Shown: positions 18,742 through 26,852 of the stretch, in pieces
Numbering within the stretch: position 1 is the stretch's first letter
Layout: every line of letters starts with the position of its first letter
NCBI RefSeq assembly: GCF_018917145.1
Contig: NZ_JAHLOD010000013.1
Location: forward strand, 1 to 64,000
Length of the DNA stretch: 64,000 nt
Reading direction: 5' to 3'
From: Clostridium bornimense
GTDB taxonomy: Bacteria; Bacillota; Clostridia; Clostridiales; Clostridiaceae
Position numbers and translations under genes: made by a program
Notes under the pieces: model-generated
Told to the model about the DNA's origin: nothing
The model's input: the letters and a program-made list of their open reading frames with translations, nothing else
Databases searched by the model: none

Positions 18742-18775
18742 ATAAAAAAGACTCACCAAAATACGGTAAGTCTTT
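18742..18775 (-). terminator. Riboswitch-controlled terminator ahead of thiS
   Basis: On the minus strand GACTTACC (18765-18772) pairs with GGTGAGTC (18750-18757) with one wobble, followed by a T run (18742-18749). Lying between the TPP aptamer and thiS, it is the expected expression platform: transcription should stop when TPP is bound. Confidence 0.8.
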
Positions 18776-18811
18776 ATATGCAAAATAGCTTAATTTATAT
18801 AACACATATAT

Positions 18812-18906
18812 ATGCTTCCCTACGTTGGTATTAACCAAATCAGGTTATAAGAGTTAGAACTTTTTGTTCTTCTCAGCCTTTTCTTTTATAAGGCACCCCT
18901 AGCAAA
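18812..18906 (-). ncRNA. TPP (thi-box) riboswitch
   Basis: On the minus strand the element starts GCTAGGGGTGCC, continues with the CTGAGA box in GGCTGAGAAGAAC, then ACCTGATTTGG and ends with TAATACCAACGTAGGGAAGC. These are the hallmark conserved segments of the thi-box in the right order and spacing. It precedes the terminator and thiSFGHC-tenI. Confidence 0.97.
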
Positions 18907-18963
18907 TTATTATTCTATTACATATAAGTATACATTTGCTGAATTGCTTTGTAAAGTTTACAT

Positions 18964-20604
18964 TTATTTGTATAGACTAATAACTTCATTTGATGCAAAA
19001 ACTTTATTTGCAATATATACTATTACTCCAGTTAAAGATTTTTTCTTACCATTAACTTCTACAATATTAGTATTGGCATATAGTTTCATAATCTCTTTAT
19101 TATTTTTCTTAATTATAGCTACAGGATTTAATTTGTCAGTAGTATCAACTTCTACACTTCCACCTAACTTACTTATTTCACTAGATATATCATTAAATCT
19201 TTTTTCAGTAGTTGCTGCTAAATCCAAACCAATTTGTTTTTCGATATATTTTCCTATATAAGTATTATCTACAACTCCTGATATTACATCAACTCCTTCT
19301 GGCGCATAACTATATATAGCTACATCTCCACCAGTATGACCTGTTGTAGTAAATCCAATTTTTGCTCTTGAAGCTTGAACTTTTTCTATATTTTCCTTCT
19401 TTATTAAGTCCATTTCATCATTAGTAAGATTTTTAATGCCAAAATACTTTTCAACTAATGCTGCTATTTCACTATCAGTTTTACCTTCTTTAAGTTCATT
19501 AAATTTAGGTTTTGACATTTTATATCCTTTTAAATTTCCTACACTTTCATCAAAAGTCATATTTGAATAGCAATTAGTTGTGTCACTATTTCCTAAAGAA
19601 ATACCACTATTAGCGTGATCTGTTGTAGATATTACTATTGTATTTTTATCTTTTTTAGCAAATTCTATTGCAGCCTTTACAGCATCATCATATGCTAAAA
19701 TATCATTTACCAAACCAGCTGTATCATTAGCATGTGCTGCCCAGTCAACTTTACTTCCCTCTACCATTAAGAAAAATCCTTTTTCATTTTTTGATAATGT
19801 ATTTATAGCCTTTTCTGTCATTTCTGCTAATGTTGGCTGTTCCTTATTAAATTCTGCCCTATCAGCCTCATATGCCATATCTGTAGGTGCAAACATTCCC
19901 CATATCTTATTACTATTAGTTTTGTTCATTTCATCTTTAGTAGTTATATACTCATATCCTAATTTTTTAATTTCTTCTGTTAAATCTCTATTATCACCTT
20001 TTCTTCTACCGTTTCCATCTTTATCTGAAAGGAACTTATCTCCTCCACCTAGTACAACATCTACATTATTATATATTTCTTGTTTCATAAGAGAATTGTA
20101 GTCATTTCTTGATGCATTATGTGCAGTGAAATCTGATGGTGTAGCATGCATTATTTCACATGTTGCTATTATTCCAGTAGATTTCCCTTGCTCTTGAGCT
20201 GATTCTAATACTGTGGCCACAGGAACATCATCTCCTGTAACTCCTACATGGCTATCATCACTTTTAAATCCTGTAGAAATTGCTGTTGCTCCTGGTGCAG
20301 AGTCTGTTATAGGTCCTTTATTCCATCTTGTTTTTGAATATCCTGTTAAATAGTCATCTATATATAGTGAGTCATTTCCCCATACTCCATCTTGTGCATC
20401 TTTATAATATCTAGCTATATTTGTAGCACTATTACTCATTCCATCTGCTATTAACAAAATAACGTTTTTAGGCTTTTCTTGTGATTTTGCATTTACCTTA
20501 TTTCCAATGGACGCAAAGTTTATAGGTGATATGATACCGGTAATAATAGCTGTAGCAGCTGCAATAGTTACTATAACTTTTAACTTACTGTTTTTATTTA
20601 ACAT
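18964..20604 (-). CDS. Secreted alkaline phosphatase (first of two paralogues)
   Basis: This 546-residue exported protein has an N-terminal signal segment (hydrophobic core about 9-30, cleavage near VNAKSQ) and the alkaline phosphatase core: metal-binding ILLIADGMSNSA, nucleophile serine in TDSAPGATA, WAAHANDT, TTDHANSG and TTGHTGGDV. It releases phosphate from organic esters outside the cell. It has no C-terminal anchor and is probably free or wall-associated. It lies three bases behind its paralogue; GGTGGAGG, formed in the paralogue's last codons, is the ribosome site. Confidence 0.93.
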   Translation of the reverse strand: MLNKNSKLKVIVTIAAATAIITGIISPINFASIGNKVNAKSQEKPKNVILLIADGMSNSATNIARYYKDAQDGVWGNDSLYIDDYLTGYSKTRWNKGPITDSAPGATAISTGFKSDDSHVGVTGDDVPVATVLESAQEQGKSTGIIATCEIMHATPSDFTAHNASRNDYNSLMKQEIYNNVDVVLGGGDKFLSDKDGNGRRKGDNRDLTEEIKKLGYEYITTKDEMNKTNSNKIWGMFAPTDMAYEADRAEFNKEQPTLAEMTEKAINTLSKNEKGFFLMVEGSKVDWAAHANDTAGLVNDILAYDDAVKAAIEFAKKDKNTIVISTTDHANSGISLGNSDTTNCYSNMTFDESVGNLKGYKMSKPKFNELKEGKTDSEIAALVEKYFGIKNLTNDEMDLIKKENIEKVQASRAKIGFTTTGHTGGDVAIYSYAPEGVDVISGVVDNTYIGKYIEKQIGLDLAATTEKRFNDISSEISKLGGSVEVDTTDKLNPVAIIKKNNKEIMKLYANTNIVEVNGKKKSLTGVIVYIANKVFASNEVISLYK

Positions 20605-20607
20605 ATT

Positions 20608-22509
20608 TTAATCCTCCACCTTATCTTCTTTATTTTTTCTCTTTCTTGATACTAATACTCCACCAGTTGCTGTAATTGCTGCACCTAAAGCAGTAATTGC
20701 CCCTACTCCTAATGCACCAGTCTTAGTAATTCTGCCTTTATTCTTATTACCATTATCTTTACTAATAGTTTGTACATTAGCATCTACTTCAGTTTTGTTA
20801 CTATTATCTTTTATGTTATCTTTATTTGTATCCTTTTCACTTCCATCATTGTTAGGTTTAGACACCTCATCTGATGTTTCAATTGTTTTAATAAGTTCTG
20901 ATACTGATTTTGGTACATATAACTTTTCTTTTATTTCAGGCATAACTGTATCTAATTCTGCTTTCTTACCATTTAACTGATACTTATTAGTATTTGGATA
21001 CAACTTCAAAGTCTTTCCTGTGTTTTTATTTGATAAGGTTACTACATTCTCTTCTTTTGTTATTACTGTATCACTACTCTTTTCTAAAGAATCTAAATCA
21101 TTAAATAGATCTTTTGTTAAGTTATCTAACTTCTCTTCATTAAATATCATTTCTTGCATATATTTATTTATTTCTGTATTTTCAACTACCCCTGATAACT
21201 TCTTACATGTTGTTGGTGCATATATTCCTAAATAGACATCTTCCCCTGTATGTCCTCCAGTTGTATATCCTATTTTAGCTCTTAAAGCTAAGACCTTATT
21301 TATGTTATAATCATTCTCCTTTATTTCAGCTATTTCCTTACTAGTTAAATCTATACCATAATACTCTTTTGCTAATTTCACAATCTCTCCATCATTTTTT
21401 CCTTTTATTAATGATTTGAATTTTTCCTCTGTTACCTTTGCATTACTAAATAATTCTACAGTATCTTTAAAAGTAGCTTGACTATAACTAAATCCTTCTG
21501 CTTCTCTTCCAATACTAATTCCACTATTACCATGATCTGTAGTTACTACTACAACTGTATTTCCATCTTTTTTAGCAAAATCTACTGCATTTTGTACAGC
21601 TTCATCAAAAGCAAGAACATCTGATATTATTCCTACAGTATTATTGGCATGTGCTGACCAGTCAATTTTACTTCCTTCTACCATTAAGAAAAATCCTTTT
21701 TCATTTTTCTTTAAAACATCAATAGCTTTATTAGTCATTTCACCTAATGATGGTTCTGTAGAATCTTTATCTGATTTTCTATCAAAGTCATAAGCTAAAT
21801 CTGCATCAGAAAACATTCCCCACAGCTTATTAGCTTTACTATTTTTCATATCTTTATTAGTTTCAACTAAATCATAGCCTTCTTCTTTTATTTTATTTTT
21901 CATCTCATCTTGAAGCTTAGAAAACTCTTTATCATCTTCTATACCATATTGATGTTTCCATCCAAGTCCTCCCCCTAATACAACGTCTAAATTGTTATTA
22001 ACTTGTTGACTTAATATAGATTTATAATTTGATCTACTATCATTATGAGCTGTAAAATCTGCTGGTGTAGCATGAGGAACTTCACAAGTCATTATTACCC
22101 CTGTACCTTTACCTTCTAACTTAGCACCTTCTAATATTGTTGCAAGTGGTTTATCTTCTGCTGATGTTGCTACATGTTTATCTTTAGTCTTATTTCCTGT
22201 AGAATAAGCTGTGGCACTAGGCGCTGAATCTGTAATCGGTCCATTAATCCAAGATGTATGAACTGCACCAGTAGCTATTTCATCCATAGCTAAAGAATCA
22301 TTTCCATAAACTCCATCTTTTGAATCTTTATAATGTCTTGCTAAAGTAATAGCCTCTTGGCTCATTCCATCACCAATCATTAATATTACATTTTTGTCTT
22401 TTACCTCTGATGCCTTTACTGTATTCAGTGAAATATTATTTTTTAACATCACTGTCATAATAGAAACCACTGTAATTGTTGACATTAGTATAGTTAATTT
22501 TTTATTCAT
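20608..22509 (-). CDS. Surface alkaline phosphatase with sortase-like C-terminal signal
   Basis: This 633-residue paralogue of the next gene shares signal peptide, LMIGDGMSQEA, nucleophile TDSAPSATA, WSAHANNT, TTDHGNSG and TTGGHTGEDV. It has an extra C-terminal section: a Lys/Asn/Asp-rich spacer, then ITKTG (594-598), a hydrophobic stretch (about 599-620) and SRKRKNK. That tripartite layout matches a cell-wall sorting signal with a non-standard LPXTG-type pentapeptide; a simple membrane anchor is the alternative. The start MNKK follows GGAGGTG; an eight-residue upstream extension lacks a ribosome site. Confidence 0.92.
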   Translation of the reverse strand: MNKKLTILMSTITVVSIMTVMLKNNISLNTVKASEVKDKNVILMIGDGMSQEAITLARHYKDSKDGVYGNDSLAMDEIATGAVHTSWINGPITDSAPSATAYSTGNKTKDKHVATSAEDKPLATILEGAKLEGKGTGVIMTCEVPHATPADFTAHNDSRSNYKSILSQQVNNNLDVVLGGGLGWKHQYGIEDDKEFSKLQDEMKNKIKEEGYDLVETNKDMKNSKANKLWGMFSDADLAYDFDRKSDKDSTEPSLGEMTNKAIDVLKKNEKGFFLMVEGSKIDWSAHANNTVGIISDVLAFDEAVQNAVDFAKKDGNTVVVVTTDHGNSGISIGREAEGFSYSQATFKDTVELFSNAKVTEEKFKSLIKGKNDGEIVKLAKEYYGIDLTSKEIAEIKENDYNINKVLALRAKIGYTTGGHTGEDVYLGIYAPTTCKKLSGVVENTEINKYMQEMIFNEEKLDNLTKDLFNDLDSLEKSSDTVITKEENVVTLSNKNTGKTLKLYPNTNKYQLNGKKAELDTVMPEIKEKLYVPKSVSELIKTIETSDEVSKPNNDGSEKDTNKDNIKDNSNKTEVDANVQTISKDNGNKNKGRITKTGALGVGAITALGAAITATGGVLVSRKRKNKEDKVED

Positions 22510-22605
22510 TGATACACCTCCAACTTTTCTCAATTTTCATAATAAATACAAATAATTAAGTCACTATTAAAATAATGTAAAATCTATGTTAGTCTATATC
22601 CACGT

Positions 22606-22646
22606 AAAAATGAGGATTAAAATACAAATTGCTGCACTTAATCCTC
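22606..22646 (-). terminator. Terminator after the 22657-23313 gene
   Basis: GAGGATTAA (22612-22620) pairs with TTAATCCTC (22638-22646) with a 17-base loop. A T-rich tail follows on the minus strand. Confidence 0.7.
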
Positions 22647-22656
22647 TAGCTATTTC

Positions 22657-23313
22657 CTATTCATATATGTTTCTTAAATACTCTATATTTTTCTGATGCT
22701 CTACATCTTCAGTTGCAGTTATGGCTCCATCCATATGTCTTTTACTATTTATAAAATGTACATCAAAAACTCCATCCATATCATTATTCTTTATTGTATC
22801 TAAATTTTGTCCATATCCATATCCACCTGATAATCCTCCAGTAACTGCAAAGGCTGGTGCATCATCAACTCCAGCATGAGGCATTCCTGCCATAGATGCT
22901 GCATATCTTCTACCACCTATATGTAAAATAACTGGTCTTTTACTCCAATTAAAACCACCAAACACTTCTCTCATTATCCTTGTATCTTCTTCGGCAACAG
23001 TTTCACAATCAGCATGATTATCTCCCATAGTTCTTATTATATTAAACCTTTTTCCCGTAGATATATCTTCTACTTCTGCATTAGTTGACCTAGGAAATAT
23101 ATATTTATCAACTTCATTCCACGATAAAAATTCTACCTTATCCACTTGATTTTCTTCTACATACATTTCTGCGCTTACATTTTCAACCGCCTCAAAACTT
23201 TTATCTGATTTTTCTTCATTTATATTTTTATACAAATATCCATGTATAAAACTTACTATCAAGAACAAAGCTAAACATGAAATAAGTATTTTACTTCTTG
23301 GAAAATGTATCAT
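22657..23313 (-). CDS. Exported protein with conserved HADCE/GGxGYG domain, unknown function
   Basis: This 218-residue protein has an N-terminal membrane or signal segment (about 8-27), a low-complexity linker, and a conserved domain from about residue 90. The domain reads FNIIRTMGDNHADCET, then VILHIGGRRYAASMAGMPH, GGLSGGYGYGQNLDTIKNN, DGVFDVHFINSKRH and a final EHQKN. I recall this domain at the C-terminus of several Firmicute peptidoglycan-binding proteins but cannot name an activity. The Asp/His/Cys/Glu positions (HADCE, DVHF, RHMDG) could form an active or metal site. It has its own terminator. Confidence 0.65.
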   Translation of the reverse strand: MIHFPRSKILISCLALFLIVSFIHGYLYKNINEEKSDKSFEAVENVSAEMYVEENQVDKVEFLSWNEVDKYIFPRSTNAEVEDISTGKRFNIIRTMGDNHADCETVAEEDTRIMREVFGGFNWSKRPVILHIGGRRYAASMAGMPHAGVDDAPAFAVTGGLSGGYGYGQNLDTIKNNDMDGVFDVHFINSKRHMDGAITATEDVEHQKNIEYLRNIYE

Positions 23314-23375
23314 TACTTCACCTCACTTTTTCACTAAATCATTTTATCCAAATATCTAGGTTTTATTCTGAATAC

Positions 23376-23434
23376 GTACATATTTTGTACATATTTCATT
23401 ATATTTAGATTTAATCCGACTTGATTTAATCTAA
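23376..23434 (+). promoter_or_regulatory. Tandem repeat and inverted repeat upstream of the FNT gene
   Basis: GTACATATTTT is tandemly repeated (23376-23386, 23387-23397; 10 of 11 identical). Immediately after it, TTAGATTTAATC (23405-23416) and GATTTAATCTAA (23423-23434) form an inverted repeat (11 of 12 pairs, six-base spacer). The right arm covers the predicted -35, suggesting a regulator binding site. Confidence 0.5.
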
Positions 23435-23449
23435 AAAGTGGAGTATAGT
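23421..23449 (+). promoter_or_regulatory. Predicted promoter of the FNT gene
   Basis: TTGATT (23421-23426) and TATAGT (23444-23449) are separated by 17 bases, about 47 bases before the GTG start. The -35 overlaps the right arm of the inverted repeat. Confidence 0.55.
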
Positions 23450-23495
23450 AAACTTTTGGTGTTATATTTTACAAATAAGAGGAGATGACTTAAAC

Positions 23496-24257
23496 GTGAG
23501 AGATTCTGTTTTAGCTGCTATGCAGTATGGTCTTAAAAAACAAAAGATGTTAGAAAAAAGCAAGGTACAATTTTTCTTATATGCATTCCTTGGTGGTGTA
23601 TTTGTAGCTTTTGGTGTTCTATTATACCTTTCTATTGGTGCGCCATTTGTTGCTGCTGGAAGTCCTGGTGCAAAACTTGCTATGGGAGCAGCATTCCCAC
23701 TAGCTATTTGTCTTATAATTTTTGCCGGTGGTGATTTATTTACTGGTAATACTATGGCATTTACTATAGCTTTACTTGAAAAAGAAACTACTTTTAAAGA
23801 CACTTTAAAAGTTTGGCTATTTAGCTATTTTGGTAATATATGCGGTTGTATGGTAACAGTTTTTATATATGCTAAATCTAAAATTCCAAGTTCTGATTTA
23901 ATTAAATATATAAATGATACAGCAGCTCACAAAATTCATGTGGATTTCTTCCCATTATTCTTAAGAGCGTTATTATGTAATACATTAATCTGTTTATTAA
24001 TCTGGTGTGCTGTAAGAATGCAAACCGAAATAGGTAAAATCGCTGTATTCTTCTTCTGTATCCTTGGAATGATAGGTATCGGACTTGAACACTCTATAGC
24101 TAATAGTGCAACACTTTCTCTTTCATATTTCTTAGATGGTGGAAACTCTATAGGCAGTATCCTATACAGTTTAGGTACTGTAACTTTAGGAAATATCGTT
24201 GGTGGATCTTTATGTGTTGGTCTTCCTTACTGGTTCTTAGGAAAAAAAGATAAGTAA
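23496..24257 (+). CDS. Formate/nitrite transporter family channel (FocA/NirC-like)
   Basis: This 253-residue integral membrane protein has six predicted segments and FNT signatures: LGGVFVAFGVLL near the start, FAGGDLFTGNTM, GNICGC and the late IGLEHSIANS. FNT pentamers pass formate, nitrite, hydrosulfide or short-chain acids. The substrate cannot be told from sequence. The start is GTG behind AGAGGAG. It is a single-gene unit on the plus strand with its own promoter region and terminator. Confidence 0.9.
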   Translation: MRDSVLAAMQYGLKKQKMLEKSKVQFFLYAFLGGVFVAFGVLLYLSIGAPFVAAGSPGAKLAMGAAFPLAICLIIFAGGDLFTGNTMAFTIALLEKETTFKDTLKVWLFSYFGNICGCMVTVFIYAKSKIPSSDLIKYINDTAAHKIHVDFFPLFLRALLCNTLICLLIWCAVRMQTEIGKIAVFFFCILGMIGIGLEHSIANSATLSLSYFLDGGNSIGSILYSLGTVTLGNIVGGSLCVGLPYWFLGKKDK

Positions 24258-24275
24258 GTCTATCTATAAAAATAA

Positions 24276-24311
24276 AGCCATAACACAAATTTGTGTTATG
24301 GCTATTTTTTT
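24276..24311. terminator. Terminator after the FNT gene (bidirectional)
   Basis: A perfect 14-base inverted repeat (24276-24289 with 24290-24303, AGCCATAACACAAA type) is followed by a T run to 24311. A/T runs on the other side would let it also serve the convergent glycosyltransferase gene. Confidence 0.9.
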
Positions 24312-24408
24312 AAGTGTACAGTTATAAATTATCATAATCCAGTCAGCATAAATACAATACTTACCTGCATAGGAGATTTAGCACTAATCGTTAAATATTA
24401 ATTATAAC

Positions 24409-25482
24409 CTATTTACTTATTTTATCCTTAAGATATTCTCTATTTTGGATAACACTTGGATGATTTGGAATATATTCTGCTGCTTTTTCATTGTAATAAT
24501 TTGATGTATCAAAGTCTCCTAAATTTGCATAACATACGCAAAGTTGAATATATGGTATCCATGTAAAATATCCATGGTCAATTAATGCCATACTATCTCC
24601 GTCAGGCTTTAAATCTATAGCAGCCTTATACCAAAACATAGCTTCTTTATATCTATTTTGCTCTATAAATCTATATGCTATTCTACAACAAAAATCCGAT
24701 CTTGGCAGATCATATTCTAATGCTTCTAAAAGAGATTTTATTTCTAAATCTTTATCTCCTTTAAAGCTATAACAGTCTGCTATCCTACCTAATGCACTTT
24801 TTACATCCTCTACCCAACCTTTTTTCCCATCTACAAATTTTCTATACATACTTAATGCTTCATCATATCTTCCATGATCAAACAATTCATTGGCATAATA
24901 AAATTGTTCTCTTGGAGAAAACTCTACATTATCTTTAATCATTCCTTCATATATTTTTAAATTTCTATCTGTATAAGGCTTATTTTTTTGATGCAAGATT
25001 GATACATTAGATGAAATTATATTTCCATATACCTCAAGATACTCATGTACTTTTCCTATCCACAAAAAATCCTTCTTTCTTTTAACCAATCGATTTCGCT
25101 TTAATGAACTTACTGGTTTATTATTTTCATCTACTGCTAATACATAATCCATAGACACAGCATCTACAGTATCATCTAAATTTTCTTTTAACTTAATAAA
25201 CTTCTCTTTATCTCCGGGGAATAATATATCATCTGCATCTAACCAAAATATATATTCTTTACTTGCTTTACTAAAAGAATAATTTCTCGCCGCTGCAAAG
25301 TCATCTATCCACGTAAAGTTATATACCTTTGCTCCATACTTTTCAGCTACTGCAATTGTGTTATCAGTAGAACCTGTATCTATCACAATAATTTCATCAA
25401 CTATGTCCATTACTGATTCTATACATCTTCCTATTACCTCTTCTTCATTTTTAGCTATCAAACATAAGCTTATCGTATTCAT
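24409..25482 (-). CDS. Family 2 glycosyltransferase with C-terminal TPR repeats
   Basis: This 357-residue soluble protein has an N-terminal GT-A domain (ISLCLIAKNEEEVIGRCIES, IIVIDTGSTDNT, catalytic WLDADDILF) and helical TPR-like repeats from about residue 190 (FYYANELFDHGRYDEALSMY, AMFWYKAAIDLKP). This architecture matches SunS-type and related transferases that sugar-modify proteins or peptides, but no substrate gene is adjacent. It stands alone between the FNT gene and pnuC. Confidence 0.88.
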   Translation of the reverse strand: MNTISLCLIAKNEEEVIGRCIESVMDIVDEIIVIDTGSTDNTIAVAEKYGAKVYNFTWIDDFAAARNYSFSKASKEYIFWLDADDILFPGDKEKFIKLKENLDDTVDAVSMDYVLAVDENNKPVSSLKRNRLVKRKKDFLWIGKVHEYLEVYGNIISSNVSILHQKNKPYTDRNLKIYEGMIKDNVEFSPREQFYYANELFDHGRYDEALSMYRKFVDGKKGWVEDVKSALGRIADCYSFKGDKDLEIKSLLEALEYDLPRSDFCCRIAYRFIEQNRYKEAMFWYKAAIDLKPDGDSMALIDHGYFTWIPYIQLCVCYANLGDFDTSNYYNEKAAEYIPNHPSVIQNREYLKDKISK

Positions 25483-25553
25483 TAATACACCTCAGATAAT
25501 AATCACTAATATTATCCTATTAATTAAGATGTGATATTGTTCCAAATACAAAA

Positions 25554-26252
25554 CTAAGAAAATCCTTTCTCTTGGTCTTTCTCCATCTTCCTCCAGCTAA
25601 CATAACCATAAATATCATTTATCAAAAAAATAATAAAACAAATAATCATAGGTAAATAATCCTTATCTCCCATTGTAGCAAGAACCCATAGTACAATTAA
25701 GACAATATCATTAGCTGCATAACCCAATGCGTACAATGGACTTCTTAAAAATGTAAGAAAGGCTGCTAAAAAGCTAGTGGTAACTGATATAGTACTAAAC
25801 ATCATATTGGCAGTGTTGAAGTATAGTAAAATATAATAAAATATCCATGTTACTATCCCTGCCATAATAATCAAGTAAAATATCTTTTTCTTAGAAAGTT
25901 TAGCTGTCTTTACAACCCCTTTTTTCCCTTCATAGGGATTTTTTATCCATTGTATTGCTGATAATACTGCCATTGGTGCTGTCATTCCCAAATAAGTAAG
26001 CATTTCACCATAATAACATAAGTTCCATGAAATCAAAGCATATAAAACACTAAATAATAGCATAAGTAACTGTCCTATTACCATTCCTTTTGCAATAAAA
26101 ATAAGGAATGTTGCTCCTATAAGGGATGCTACCAATGTTAGATAATTCCCTGACGATTTAATAAAAAAAGTAACAGTGATAATAATTATAGAACTTACCC
26201 ATAATATCCACTCCCGTTTTGTTAACATCGCAAACTGATTAGAAATTTTCAT
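25554..26252 (-). CDS. pnuC: PnuC-family nicotinamide riboside/vitamin transporter
   Basis: This 232-residue membrane protein has about seven segments and the PnuC pattern WxxxxxNPYxG region (QWIKNPYEGKKG), FFLAAFLTFLRSPLYALGYAANDIV-like core and NDIYGYVSW at the end. PnuC proteins let nicotinamide riboside or, in relatives, thiamine or riboflavin into the cell. A structured RNA leader with a terminator directly upstream suggests ligand control. GGAGG precedes the ATG. Confidence 0.88.
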   Translation of the reverse strand: MKISNQFAMLTKREWILWVSSIIIITVTFFIKSSGNYLTLVASLIGATFLIFIAKGMVIGQLLMLLFSVLYALISWNLCYYGEMLTYLGMTAPMAVLSAIQWIKNPYEGKKGVVKTAKLSKKKIFYLIIMAGIVTWIFYYILLYFNTANMMFSTISVTTSFLAAFLTFLRSPLYALGYAANDIVLIVLWVLATMGDKDYLPMIICFIIFLINDIYGYVSWRKMEKDQEKGFS

Positions 26253-26296
26253 AATTTATACCTCCAAATATATAAGATAGTAGATACTTTTTTACA

Positions 26297-26380
26297 AAAA
26301 AAAGCATCCACTATACACATCTTCTATGACCTAACGATGTGTACGTGAATGCTAATATGCATTCCTACCCGGTGGCAGAT
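26297..26380 (-). promoter_or_regulatory. Structured attenuator leader of pnuC, possible riboswitch
   Basis: On the minus strand the leader can form a three-way junction: CCAC/GTGG (26372-26375 with 26308-26311), GAATGC/GCATTC (26359-26364 with 26347-26352) and ACACATC/GATGTGT (26336-26342 with 26315-26321). Alternatively GCATTCAC (26345-26352) pairs with GTGGATGC (26304-26311) to make a terminator stem followed by eight T. The two folds exclude each other, as in transcription-attenuating riboswitches. I could not assign it to a known class; NAD+-II is worth testing because that class controls pnuC in streptococci. Confidence 0.65.
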
Positions 26381-26433
26381 TTATAATTTAATATAATAAA
26401 TACGATACTTATTAAGAAAAACCTCTCTCACTT

Positions 26434-26790
26434 TTAACTTTTACAAAATGCTATAGCATCTTCAAAATTAGTAAATACCTTTATTTCTTTTTCTTTTATT
26501 TTTCTTAGATAAACTTGAGCTTTCATCTTTGATATTAATCCGTCTACAACTAAAGCCCCTTTATTTACCTTACTATTAATAAATAATTCTTTTAATCTAT
26601 CAACTTCATCGTCTTCTATTTTTCCGTCTACCCCTTCTAATTTTGTAGCATCTACTAAACAGTTAGTAGCATTAGTTAGTGAGTTAATTTTAGTAATGCC
26701 CTCCTGTTTCATAGATTCCATCTCATTAGTAGTGATTTCTCCTTCTATCTTAACTTCTATATACCCTTCATTATCTTTAATGTAGTACAT
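26434..26790 (-). CDS. STAS/SpoIIAA-like domain protein
   Basis: This 118-residue soluble protein alternates strands and helices in the SpoIIAA-like pattern: IEVKIEGEITTNE, NCLVDATKLEGVDG, KGALVVDGLISKMKAQVY and VFTNFEDAIAFCK at the end, where the final helix is typical. Such domains occur in regulators and lipid- or protein-binding modules. No partner is nearby. AGGAGGGG precedes the ATG. Confidence 0.65.
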   Translation of the reverse strand: MYYIKDNEGYIEVKIEGEITTNEMESMKQEGITKINSLTNATNCLVDATKLEGVDGKIEDDEVDRLKELFINSKVNKGALVVDGLISKMKAQVYLRKIKEKEIKVFTNFEDAIAFCKS

Positions 26791-26852
26791 ATTCCCCTCC
26801 TAAAAATATAATAATTTCTTTATATTTTTATTTTAGAAGAGTCATCTTTATA

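Noticed and set aside
23462-23803. Minus-strand 113-codon frame opposite the FNT gene
   Set aside because: It is antisense to a clear membrane channel gene; its composition reflects the mirrored codons.
26297-26380. Direct call of the pnuC leader as NAD+-II, TPP or cobalamin riboswitch
   Set aside because: No hallmark segments of TPP or cobalamin classes are present, and I cannot verify the NAD+-II consensus from memory, so it stays unassigned.
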